From contig CAZFGB010000027.1 in NCBI GenBank assembly GCA_964518405.1, forward strand, positions 1-23,506: a DNA stretch of 23,506 nt, read 5' to 3'. Source of the stretch: VXNE01 sp964518405 (GTDB lineage Bacteria > Pseudomonadota > Gammaproteobacteria > Pseudomonadales > Azotimanducaceae). Position numbers and translations under genes: made by a program. Below are positions 1 through 7,543 of the stretch, piece by piece (position 1 is the first letter of the stretch; each line of letters opens with the position of its first letter). A model generated the notes under the pieces. That model worked only from the letters and a program-made list of their open reading frames with translations, searched no databases and had not been told where the DNA came from.

Positions 1-1943
1 ATCCCGACGCACTGGTCTCGGAGGAGGGTGTGCTTTCCGCCATCCGAGAGCAAGGCTTCGAATTGATCCTTTTCGAGGACTCCATTGCCTTCCGCTACAC
101 GTACGAATCCGGGTTCAGAGTTCGGTGGGACCAAGGCGAAATACCAGACTTGGTGGTCGTGTTGCGATCAGGGGTCGCGGATCTCCGTTCGCTCCCGTTC
201 GACCTGCTGGAAGCCGGCCGCCGGTTGTCGTTCAGCCTTGGCGAACTCTTCCCCAACATGAGCCAAGCCGTCGTGGCCGCGTTGGATCCGGCGGATCTCG
301 ACACGTTGTACGACGCGCAGCGCCATTACGCGCCCGGCGTACTGGGCGACAATGCCACTCGCGAGTTCGTTTTGCGGCACGTGTTCGGCATCGCGCCGGA
401 ACTCATCGCGGCGCCGGTCGATCTGTTGCGCGTGCTGCTCCGCCGCCACTTCTCGGTGACGACGATCCCATCGCAAATGGACCAGCGTCTCGTTCAACTG
501 ATCCGGCGGCGAAAAGAATTCCGCAAATGGCCTCTCGAAGTGATCGTCCCGAGCCGGGCAGCATTCCTCGCCTTTCTACAGGAGCGCTGGCCCGTGTTCC
601 TTGATCGCATGGCCGAACCCGAACGAGAGGCGCAACAAAACGTTCGCGACGAACCAGCTTCCGCCTTGGGCTATCCGGGGCCCGTGGATCTACATTTCGA
701 CCACGATGATATCCGCGTCTACATGGACAACCTGTTCCTGGAGGGCCATCTTCAACCCGTTGATCACCCGCGCGCGGAATTGTTGTCAAAGACCTGGCTC
801 GCTGTCGGCATCCGCACGAACGAACATGCGGATCGGGATCGACGCCTGGATGGACTGATTGATGCCGCGACCGGATCGATCCCTACCGACGACGCGCGGC
901 ATGAAGATTGGCTCCGCTTCGCGAGAACCTGGGCCGAGATCAACGCGTTGCGGTTGGAGTCGACCGGGCAGCCGCCGGAAGCCGCGCAACGGAGGTTCGA
1001 GACACTGCGGACCCGAGTGGACGCAGCGTTCGTGGCATGGATCGACAAGCGCTACGCCGGGTTGGCGAGCCTGCCGCCGGTGCCGCCGGTCATGCTCCAT
1101 CACGTCCCGCGCCTGCTCGTCCGCCACCTGGACCACGCACGGGAAAACAAGGCCGCCCTGCTCCTGATAGATGGCCTGTCCCTCGATCAGTGGGCAGCCG
1201 TGCGCCAGGAGTTGGCCGAGCAACGTCCCGGGTATCGTCTCCGGGAAGGTGCCGTATTCGCCTGGATCCCCACCGTTACGTCCGTCTCTCGCCAAGCGGC
1301 CTTCGCCGGGCGACCGCCTCTCTACTTCCCGCGCAGCATCTACACGACGAACCGGGAACCCTCGCTGTGGCGACTTTTCTGGACGGAAGAGGGAGTGAAT
1401 CGACGCCGCGTGGTCTATGAGAAGGCGTTGGGCGACGGCGCCCTCGACGACCTGGCGGAGTTGACGAGTGACCCAACGACCCGCGTGGCCGGCCTCGTGG
1501 TCGACAAGGTCGACAAGATCATGCACGGCATGCAACTCGGCGCCGCCGGGATGCACAACCAGGTGAGGCAGTGGGCGAAGCAGGGCTACTTGGCCAATTT
1601 ACTCGATCTGCTCGTCGATCGCGGTTTTCGCGTCTACCTGACATCCGACCACGGCAACATCGAAGCTGTGGGTTGCGGTCGCCCCGCAGAGGGTGCGGTC
1701 GCGGATTCGCGCGGCGAGCGGGTTCGAGTCTATCGAGATGCATCGCTACGGGGCCAGGTTCGCAAGCGCTTTCCGGCGGCTCGGCAATGGCCATCCATCG
1801 GTCTGCCGAACGATTACCTGCCTCTGCTGGCGGCGGGTCGTTCGGCGTTTGTCCGGGAAGACGAACGCATCGTCGGTCACGGCGGCGCGTGCATCGAGGA
1901 GGTCATCGTTCCGCTCGTTCAGATCGAGAGGGACAAGCCGTGA
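1..1943 (+). CDS. pglZ: PglZ-like alkaline phosphatase domain protein of a BREX type 3 system (5' partial)
   Basis: The frame is open to the left window edge, so the gene is 5'-truncated. An in-frame GTG at 30 is probably internal, because the residues before it (DALVSEEG) read as normal coding sequence. Numbering from that GTG, the PglZ phosphatase core is in the C-terminal half: a predicted strand plus LLLIDGLSLD (378-387, metal/nucleophile loop), VVDKVDKIMHG (490-500), TSDHGN (538-543) and GHGGACIEEVIVPL (616-629). The N-terminal half is helical and lacks these motifs. PglZ is a core BREX component needed for phage restriction. In BREX type 3 the known order is brxF-brxC-pglXI-brxHII-pglZ-brxA, which fits a BrxA-like gene starting inside this stop codon. 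The other BREX genes would lie upstream of the window. The PglZ family is clear; the type 3 assignment rests on overall resemblance and gene order. Confidence 0.88.
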   Translation, partial: PDALVSEEGVLSAIREQGFELILFEDSIAFRYTYESGFRVRWDQGEIPDLVVVLRSGVADLRSLPFDLLEAGRRLSFSLGELFPNMSQAVVAALDPADLDTLYDAQRHYAPGVLGDNATREFVLRHVFGIAPELIAAPVDLLRVLLRRHFSVTTIPSQMDQRLVQLIRRRKEFRKWPLEVIVPSRAAFLAFLQERWPVFLDRMAEPEREAQQNVRDEPASALGYPGPVDLHFDHDDIRVYMDNLFLEGHLQPVDHPRAELLSKTWLAVGIRTNEHADRDRRLDGLIDAATGSIPTDDARHEDWLRFARTWAEINALRLESTGQPPEAAQRRFETLRTRVDAAFVAWIDKRYAGLASLPPVPPVMLHHVPRLLVRHLDHARENKAALLLIDGLSLDQWAAVRQELAEQRPGYRLREGAVFAWIPTVTSVSRQAAFAGRPPLYFPRSIYTTNREPSLWRLFWTEEGVNRRRVVYEKALGDGALDDLAELTSDPTTRVAGLVVDKVDKIMHGMQLGAAGMHNQVRQWAKQGYLANLLDLLVDRGFRVYLTSDHGNIEAVGCGRPAEGAVADSRGERVRVYRDASLRGQVRKRFPAARQWPSIGLPNDYLPLLAAGRSAFVREDERIVGHGGACIEEVIVPLVQIERDKP

Positions 1944-2692
1944 AGGAGCCGACGGTTCAAGTCGGGTTCAGCCAGCGAGTCCGCCTGGAGTGGCTTGACA
2001 AGACGGCCAACCTGATGCTGGCCGGGAACGATCAGGTCGAAGTCGAGGATTCGTTGCAGGCACTCTTGACAGACAAGGTATCGATCGGTGGTCGTAGCGC
2101 GCGAGGGAGCCGAGAGAAGACGATCACGATTCTCATGAAGATCTGGCTCAACGTGCCCCGGGGCCTAGAGGGTTTGCGCGACGATGCGCTGAACCTGCTC
2201 CGGGACGCAAGAGCGAACCACCGGGTCGTCATCCATTGGGGCATGGCGCTGGCGGTGTATCCCTTTTGGGGCGAAGTCGCGGCTCAAGCCGGCCGACTCC
2301 TGCGGTTGCAGGCGGAACTACGGGCCGCTGAGGTCCAGCGGCGCATGAGGGAACGATACGGCGATCGGGAAACTGTCTCCCGCGCCACCCGAAGGGTGCT
2401 TCGCTCGTTCATCGACTGGGGCGTTCTGGAGGACACGGAGAGCAGGGGTCGCTATGCGCAAGGCGAAAGCTGCTTGATCACCGACGAAGCGATGATCGCC
2501 TGGCTCGCCGAAGCGGTTCTGCGAAGCCGCTCGGGTTCCACCGCCACTGCCAGAAGCCTGTCCGACAATGCCGCCATCTTCCCGTTTCACCTGAAGTACA
2601 TGTCGGCGGCGCGGTTGGTTTCACATGCGCCTCGCCTGGAGGTGCTTCGACATGGACTGGACGATGAGTTGGTCGTGCTGCGGCAGCGCTGA
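1940..2692 (+). CDS. brxA: BrxA-like BREX protein
   Basis: The GTG start at 1940 overlaps the pglZ stop as GTGA, so translation is probably coupled. The start in this frame could be read further upstream, but that would run deep into pglZ. The product is 250 aa, soluble and mostly helical. Recognisable stretches are VGFSQRVRLEWLDKTANL near the N-terminus, a basic segment REKTITILMKIW in the middle, and a likely winged-helix part around residues 145-190 (ATRRVLRSFIDWGVLED, then a short wing before CLITDEAMIAWL). BrxA proteins are small DNA-binding helical/winged-helix proteins, and in BREX type 3 brxA is the last gene after pglZ. Position and fold agree, but the assignment depends partly on context. 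It ends the defence operon; a repeat element follows and the next gene is convergent. Confidence 0.68.
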   Translation: MKEPTVQVGFSQRVRLEWLDKTANLMLAGNDQVEVEDSLQALLTDKVSIGGRSARGSREKTITILMKIWLNVPRGLEGLRDDALNLLRDARANHRVVIHWGMALAVYPFWGEVAAQAGRLLRLQAELRAAEVQRRMRERYGDRETVSRATRRVLRSFIDWGVLEDTESRGRYAQGESCLITDEAMIAWLAEAVLRSRSGSTATARSLSDNAAIFPFHLKYMSAARLVSHAPRLEVLRHGLDDELVVLRQR

Positions 2693-2958
2693 ACCATACA
2701 CAACTCTCGAAGTCTCCGACATTGCGCGAAACAACCCCACGGAACTACGGTCCGAGTTATCGAAGTCGGGCTAATCGCCGCTCTTGGGACCCTCCCCAAG
2801 GCCCAATATTGGGAATTACAACAGACAAGCCTTCAGCCCCGGGAGCGCGAGGGTGTCCCTCGCAAAGAAAGGAAGCTTCCCCGTCCGCCGACGCGTAAGG
2901 AAGTGCCAGCATTTCTCCCGTCGCCGGTGGGGTACTTCCATGCAAGTTGTTCGGTTTT
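2693..2958. other. Convergent intergenic region between brxA and the symporter gene
   Basis: This 3'-to-3' spacer of 266 bp holds no convincing gene. It contains a perfect 12-bp palindrome CCCAATATTGGG (2802-2813) and one full copy of the window's dispersed palindromic element (about 2831-2946). The hairpin could serve as a transcription barrier for both flanking operons, though there is no U-tract typical of an intrinsic terminator. Confidence 0.6.
2831..2946 (+). repeat. Dispersed palindromic element, copy A (hairpin plus long arm)
   Basis: The hairpin is GCGAGGG (2847-2853), loop TGT, CCCTCGC (2857-2863), preceded by CTTCAGCCCCGGGAGC and followed by AAAGAAAGG. A roughly 75-bp arm follows (2871-2946) that ends ACTTCCATGCAAGT. 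The same arm, about 80 percent alike by eye, is found next to the 16.4 kb copy in reverse orientation. The arm stops 12 bp short of the stop codon of the convergent symporter gene. Confidence 0.85.
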
Positions 2959-4587
2959 CTATTGCGCCAGAAGGACGTAGCAGCCAACCGCAGCCGCCGA
3001 GATCAGGAGTCCGCTAATCCCGGCATACCGCCAGGGGGTCAGGTCCACGGGCACCGGCACTTTGTCGACAGTGCGTTCGGCGGATGCAGGCGCGGGCCTC
3101 AGGTAGCTGATCCCGATCATCAGCAGCGTCGTGATTACGAATACGACCGCCAACGTGTGGAGGAAATGAATCGGCTCGGAAAGCCCGAACAAACTCTGCA
3201 CCGCGCTCTGATAGGCGTCGCCGAAAGCGAAGTTCAGGAGGTAGAACACGACCGGCCCCGCGACCAATCCCGCCTTTGCGGCCAGAGCGGACACCCTTGT
3301 CGTCATCAACCCGCACAGAATCACCGCCAGCATCGGCCCAAAGAAGGTCGCGTTGATCTGCTGCAAGTAGATGTACAGGCTGCCTGTGGTATCGATCATC
3401 GGCGCCATCAGCATGGCTGCCGCGGCGAGGATGGCGCTGCACCATCTGCCCACGCGCACCTGGTCCCGTCCGGACAGGGGGCTTTTGATCAGCGCATTGT
3501 GCACACCGTTGCTGTACAAGGTCGCTGCGCTGTTCAAGACGCTGTTGAACGTGCTCAGGACCGCGCCGACCATCACCGCGGCAAAGACTCCGGTGAGTAC
3601 GGTCGGAAGCACGGTCTTCACCAAAAGGGGATAGGCCTGCAGGTACTGATCGCTGGTCAGGGTGTCCTTGAACATGTGATAGGCGATCACACCGGGCAGC
3701 ACGATCGCGATGGGGCCGAGTATCTTGAATACTGCGGCGATGAGCACGCCCTTTTGGGCCTCTTTGAGGTTCTTGGCCCCCAGCGCTCGCTGAATGATCG
3801 ATTGATTGGTGCACCAGAAAAAGATCTGGTTGACGATCATTCCCGTGAACAGCACGCCGAACGGCAGGAAGGAACCCGGTTCATCGCCGGTAATGTCGAA
3901 CTTTTCGTGCTCCTCGGTGTAGACGGTATCGAAGCCACGGGCGATGTCGCCGTTGCCGACCGCATACAGCGCCAGGGCCGGTATCAGCAATCCCGCCAGC
4001 AGAAAGCCGACGCCGTTGATCGTATCCGAAATCGCGACGGCCTTGAGACCGCCAAAGATGGCATAGAGCGAACCCAGCGTGCCGATTCCCCAGACCATCA
4101 GGACTTTCGATTGCGTTGGCGTCAGTCCCAGGCTCGCCGAAACGTCGAACAGGCTCTCCAATCCGGCCGCGCCGAACAGCAGCACCACCGGCAGGATGGC
4201 GATCGCGTAGGAGAACAGGAACAGCGCGGTGGCGATGAACCGGGTCTGACTGTCGAATCGAAGCGACAGGTATTCCGGAATCGTGGTCAAGCCGATGCGC
4301 AGGTACTTCGGCAGAAAGTAGAGGGCCGTGAGCACCATCGCGATCGCCGCCGTGGTTTCCCATGCCATCACCGCAATGGTGTGATTGAACGAATCGCCGT
4401 TCAGGCCGATGAGATGCTCCGTCGACAGGTTCGTGAGCATCAGCGAGCCGGCGATGACCCAGGCGGTGAGACTGCGCCCGGCCAGAAAGTACGCCTCCGG
4501 CGAATTCATTCTGTCCTTTCGGGTCATCCACCACGAAATACCGGCGACGGTCGCGGTGAAGGCCAGAAAGGACGCGACCGCCGTCAT
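2959..4587 (-). CDS. Sodium:solute symporter (SSS/SLC5 family, YidK-like)
   Basis: A 542-aa inner-membrane protein with about 13-14 hydrophobic helices, the full length for the SSS family. Family marks include AYFLAGRSL (32-40) and the first-helix segment NLSTEHLIGLNG (53-64). FLPKYLRIGLTTIPEYLSLRF and GSLYAIFGGLKAVAISDTI follow. The pattern is closest to the YidK/vSGLT branch of sodium-coupled sugar or polyol carriers. The ATG at 4585-4587 gives a normal N-terminus. It is divergent from the phytase gene, and inositol-degrading genes lie about 5 kb away. Because SLC5 includes known myo-inositol carriers, uptake of inositol is a reasonable guess but cannot be read from the sequence. The opposite strand carries a long open frame that is a shadow of this gene. 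Confidence 0.92.
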   Translation of the reverse strand: MTAVASFLAFTATVAGISWWMTRKDRMNSPEAYFLAGRSLTAWVIAGSLMLTNLSTEHLIGLNGDSFNHTIAVMAWETTAAIAMVLTALYFLPKYLRIGLTTIPEYLSLRFDSQTRFIATALFLFSYAIAILPVVLLFGAAGLESLFDVSASLGLTPTQSKVLMVWGIGTLGSLYAIFGGLKAVAISDTINGVGFLLAGLLIPALALYAVGNGDIARGFDTVYTEEHEKFDITGDEPGSFLPFGVLFTGMIVNQIFFWCTNQSIIQRALGAKNLKEAQKGVLIAAVFKILGPIAIVLPGVIAYHMFKDTLTSDQYLQAYPLLVKTVLPTVLTGVFAAVMVGAVLSTFNSVLNSAATLYSNGVHNALIKSPLSGRDQVRVGRWCSAILAAAAMLMAPMIDTTGSLYIYLQQINATFFGPMLAVILCGLMTTRVSALAAKAGLVAGPVVFYLLNFAFGDAYQSAVQSLFGLSEPIHFLHTLAVVFVITTLLMIGISYLRPAPASAERTVDKVPVPVDLTPWRYAGISGLLISAAAVGCYVLLAQ

Positions 4588-4776
4588 GAGTCGATCAACC
4601 TCTGACCCATGCGGCTACACCGACTTTGGAAGTGCCCCACAGCCGTCACCTTCGGCTCCGCCCGTGGCCCGGCCCCGCTCGCCGTCCATGGAAGTGCCGA
4701 TCGCCGACGCGGCCAAAATCGAACATATGAATCGTTTCCCCCATAATCGCGGCGAGGCAATCAGGACGAATCCCGG
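4588..4776. promoter_or_regulatory. Shared divergent promoter region of symporter and phytase genes
   Basis: A 189-bp spacer between two genes transcribed away from each other, so promoters for both must lie here or very close by. A CATAAT hexamer at 4743-4748 could be a -10 box for the phytase gene, but no good -35 partner is seen. Neither a strong ribosome binding site before the phytase ATG nor a recognisable operator was found. Confidence 0.4.
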
Positions 4777-6891
4777 ATGAGAAATATAGCGGCAATGTTG
4801 ATGGTGAGCGTATTCCTTTGGGGCTGTCAACCGCCGCAATCCTCGCTTTCCGAAGACGACGCACCGGCAACCGCCCGTCTGTTCGCCGCGGCAGAGACCA
4901 CGGTCACTCTCGCCGACGGCGCGAGCGACCCGGCTATCCTGATCGATGCCGACGATCCCGCGAACAGCCTGATACTCGGCGCCAGCCCGGACGGAGGACT
5001 GGAAGTCTACGGTCTGGACGGGGCGCGCATCGCCGCGATGCCCGACCGCGCCATCGGCCTGGTCGACGTTCGCTACAACTTTCCCCTTGCCGGTGAGGAC
5101 ATTCCCCTCATCGTCGCTTACGATGCCGCCACGACGGAGCTTGTCGCCTATCGAATGGACGCATCGGGCCCGACGCTCCGGCAGATATCGTCGCATCCAT
5201 TGCGCACCGAAATGGATGCCGAAGGGCTCTGTACCTATCGGAGCCCGCTGACCGGAAAGTTCTACGCCTTTGCCGCGGGCGAGGGGACGATCCAGCAGTG
5301 GGAACTCTTCGACAGCGCAGGCAGGGTGGCCGGACGGAAGATTCGCACCGTCCCGGTCGGGTATGGCGCCGGACATTGCGCTGTCGATGACAGGGAGTCG
5401 ACGATCTACTACTCGCAGGAAACCGTCGGCATCTGGAAGCTGGACGCCGAGCCGGAGTCGGAGGGGGAACCCGGACTCATCGATCTCAGCGGGCGCCATG
5501 GCCGGTTCGAAGGAGACGTGAAGGGTGTGGCGATCGTCGAGTTGCTCGCCGGCGGCGGTTATCTCGTCGTATCGGACGCCGATGCGAACCTCCTGCATGT
5601 CTATGACCTCGATTCAGAGCTGCACCTCGGGGCATTCCGAGTGGATGCGGGCGCTTCGATCGGCGCCGTCGATGAAACCGAAGGCATGGCGGCGACCGGC
5701 CTGGCGCTGTCCGTCGACATCGACAACGGCCTGCTCGTGCTCACCGACGACGACAACGACGGCGAACACACGAACTACAAGATCCTGCCCTGGAGCGATG
5801 TCGTGACGGCGCTCGATCTCCCGGCGGGGACGGGCCGCGATCCCACGGCACGAGCCGAGGCTGCGACCGCAGTCGTTCTCCCGAGCGTCGAGACCGTCCC
5901 GGTAGCGAGCTATGGAGATGCCGCCGACGACGCGGCCATATGGGTTCACCCCGACAACCCCGAACTCAGCATCGTGATCGGTTCACAAAAGCAGCGGGGC
6001 ATCAATGTCTATGACCTCGACGGCAGCCTGATTCAGTCGCGAGCGGACGGGCGCATCAACAACGTCGACGTTCGCTATGGCTTCAGCCTCGGCGGTAAAT
6101 CGGTCGACATCGTCACCGGCAGCAACCGGACGAGCGATTCGATCAGTATCTACGGCATCGACCCGACCACCCGTTCGCTGTTCGACCTCGCCGACGGCAC
6201 CATCGCAACCGGCATGTCCGATCCATACGGGCTATGCATGTACAAAAGCCCCGTCTCAAACCTTTACTTCGTGTACGTCAACGACACCGATGGCCTGGTC
6301 AGGCAATGGCTGCTGAACGACGCGGGCAACGGCCGGGTCGCCGCCGAACTGGTGCGCGAGTTCAGCGTCGGGTCCCAGACGGAAGGCTGCGTCGCCGACG
6401 ATGCCACTGGTCATCTCTATATAGGCGAAGAAAACGTCGCCATCTGGAAGTACTCGGCCGAGCCTGACGGCGGCCAGGAAAGGACGATGGTGGATGGCAT
6501 CGAAGGCGGCAACCTGGCCGGCGATATCGAGGGCATGGCGATCTACTACGGTGCCGGCACCGGCGGATACCTCGTCGTCTCCGATCAGGGCATCAACAGT
6601 TTCGCGGTGTATCGGCGCGAAGGCGACAACGCCTACCTCGGACAGTTTCGCGTCGTTGCCGACGCATCGGCCGGCATTGACGGCGTATCCGAAACCGATG
6701 GCCTCGACGTCACCAGCGCGAACCTCGGCTCGGCATTCGCGCACGGCATGTTCATTGCGCAGGACGGCCGCAACATCGCACCGGCCGAGCGGCAGAATTT
6801 CAAGCTCGTCCCCTGGCAGCGCATTGCAGCGGTGATGGGGTTTGAAACGTTCTCCGGATTCGACCCGCGCGCTTCCATGGAAGTACGCTGA
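4777..6891 (+). CDS. Two-domain beta-propeller phytase, lipoprotein
   Basis: A 704-aa exported 3-phytase (BPP, myo-inositol-hexakisphosphate 3-phosphohydrolase) with two tandem propellers. A signal peptide with lipobox LWGC (14-17) predicts lipidation at C17 and membrane anchoring. Domain 2 (about 370-700) keeps the family signature DDAAIWVHP (384-392), GSQKQRGINVYDLDG, NVDVRYGF (R433), PYGLCMYKSP, acidic residues E536, E551/E552 and E585, and ends with QNFKLVPW. Domain 1 (about 35-355) aligns along its length but is eroded: SDP at 50-52 instead of DD, H200 where domain 2 has E536, and K249 where it has E585. Dual-domain BPPs with one weak N-terminal domain are known, and the weak domain is thought to help substrate handling. 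Calcium and phytate binding are inferred from the family. It fits the nearby inositol catabolism genes. Confidence 0.93.
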   Translation: MRNIAAMLMVSVFLWGCQPPQSSLSEDDAPATARLFAAAETTVTLADGASDPAILIDADDPANSLILGASPDGGLEVYGLDGARIAAMPDRAIGLVDVRYNFPLAGEDIPLIVAYDAATTELVAYRMDASGPTLRQISSHPLRTEMDAEGLCTYRSPLTGKFYAFAAGEGTIQQWELFDSAGRVAGRKIRTVPVGYGAGHCAVDDRESTIYYSQETVGIWKLDAEPESEGEPGLIDLSGRHGRFEGDVKGVAIVELLAGGGYLVVSDADANLLHVYDLDSELHLGAFRVDAGASIGAVDETEGMAATGLALSVDIDNGLLVLTDDDNDGEHTNYKILPWSDVVTALDLPAGTGRDPTARAEAATAVVLPSVETVPVASYGDAADDAAIWVHPDNPELSIVIGSQKQRGINVYDLDGSLIQSRADGRINNVDVRYGFSLGGKSVDIVTGSNRTSDSISIYGIDPTTRSLFDLADGTIATGMSDPYGLCMYKSPVSNLYFVYVNDTDGLVRQWLLNDAGNGRVAAELVREFSVGSQTEGCVADDATGHLYIGEENVAIWKYSAEPDGGQERTMVDGIEGGNLAGDIEGMAIYYGAGTGGYLVVSDQGINSFAVYRREGDNAYLGQFRVVADASAGIDGVSETDGLDVTSANLGSAFAHGMFIAQDGRNIAPAERQNFKLVPWQRIAAVMGFETFSGFDPRASMEVR

Positions 6892-7318
6892 CACCGCCAC
6901 GGCGTGGTAGTTGCATCAACCCATTGATAATAATTAATTTTCTCAGATCTGTCCATTTCAGTTACTCGTTTGGTTACGTGTAGCGCAACGAGGTTTTGAG
7001 AGTCGTAGCGGGCCATTTTTGAACGTAGCGGGTACCATCTCACGGTTTAGATGCGTGTCAAATGCGTCTATTGCGACGGGCGGTTGGGCGGCTCTGGTGA
7101 GCGTATGAGGCAAGCTTTGGCGGCCTCCGCGACAGGGATGGAAGCCCGGAGGGCCGAGACTCGGAACGAGGCTCGGTGCGTAGCACGACAGTCCGGCCCC
7201 TAGGGGGTCGCCCGTTCCAAAAGACGTGTCCCGGTGGAACCGACTCTCCGGGTTCGGCTCCGGCAGGTTGGGAACCGGCCCAAGGTCGGTGGTTATCGAG
7301 TCGCCGGGGCGAGGGGAG
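6892..7318. other. 427-bp gene-free stretch with AT-rich block and structured element
   Basis: No convincing coding sequence. A distinctly AT-rich block (about 6922-6965, TTGATAATAATTAATTTTC) stands out against GC-rich surroundings and could be a promoter. It is followed by a GC-rich run of hairpins described separately. Long open frames on the minus strand here have no recognisable protein pattern and are taken as GC-driven shadows. Confidence 0.5.
7128..7212. ncRNA. Putative structured element with three consecutive hairpins
   Basis: Three adjacent stem-loops can be drawn by hand: GCCC-GGA-GGGC (7144-7154); a 9-bp interrupted stem CCGAG/A/CTCG with loop GAA closing on CGAG/G/CTCGG (7154-7176); and GGCCCC-TAG-GGGGTC (7195-7209, one G-T pair). 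They follow the phrase GCGACAGGGATGGAAGCCC. Such dense pairing in a gene-free stretch suggests a structured RNA or a mobile DNA end. It matches no riboswitch, tRNA or ribozyme I can recognise. RNA versus DNA function, and the strand, are unresolved. Confidence 0.4.
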
Positions 7319-7543
7319 TCAGAATGCCTGCGACTGGGCTTCGAAACCTTCGCTAAGCACGACCGAGACGGCGAAACCCTTGTAACGGTCGCCCCACCTG
7401 TCGCGCAGGACCTTGACGACGGGTGCCGTTTCGGCGCTGGCATAGAGCCGGATGCCGTCCCTGCCGATATCGACGCCCACGAAGCCGTCGACGGTTCGGA
7501 GTTCACGACCGAGGGAGCGTTTGGCTTGCCGAATGTCCGTCAT
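7319..7543 (-). CDS. Small protein resembling the N-terminal domain of trypsin-like proteases
   Basis: A 74-aa soluble protein. Its ATG (7541-7543) overlaps the stop of the upstream protease gene as ATGA, implying coupled translation. The pattern VDGFVGVDIG, then GIRLYA and a strand-rich second half with GFAVSVVLSEGFEA, matches the small domain that precedes the protease fold in this family. The neighbour itself shows the same pattern (VEGIGVAGD then LRIYV). It therefore looks like a free-standing duplicate of that domain. A role as inhibitor, chaperone or partner of the protease is inference. No signal peptide or catalytic residues are seen. Confidence 0.68.
   Translation of the reverse strand: MTDIRQAKRSLGRELRTVDGFVGVDIGRDGIRLYASAETAPVVKVLRDRWGDRYKGFAVSVVLSEGFEAQSQAF

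Noticed and set aside
2854..2856. Repeat hairpins as classical intrinsic terminators
   Set aside because: The stem is strong but is not followed by a run of T on either strand, so a Rho-independent terminator cannot be claimed from sequence alone.
2947..4605. Very long open frame on the + strand opposite the symporter
   Set aside because: It is a shadow of a clear transporter gene: rich in Gln, Arg and His, with no domain pattern, as expected for the antisense of GC-rich codons.
4685..4712. CCATGGAAGTGCC upstream of phytase as another repeat arm
   Set aside because: Only about nine bases match the arm and the rest diverges, so chance cannot be excluded.
7246..7263. GGGTTCGGCTCC resembling a tRNA T-arm
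   Set aside because: The stem does not pair over five bases and no acceptor, D or anticodon arms can be placed around it.
6958..7506. Minus-strand open frame of about 180 codons
   Set aside because: It runs through the hairpin region and overlaps the small protease partner, and its composition (Pro, Ser, Arg rich) and lack of motifs point to chance.
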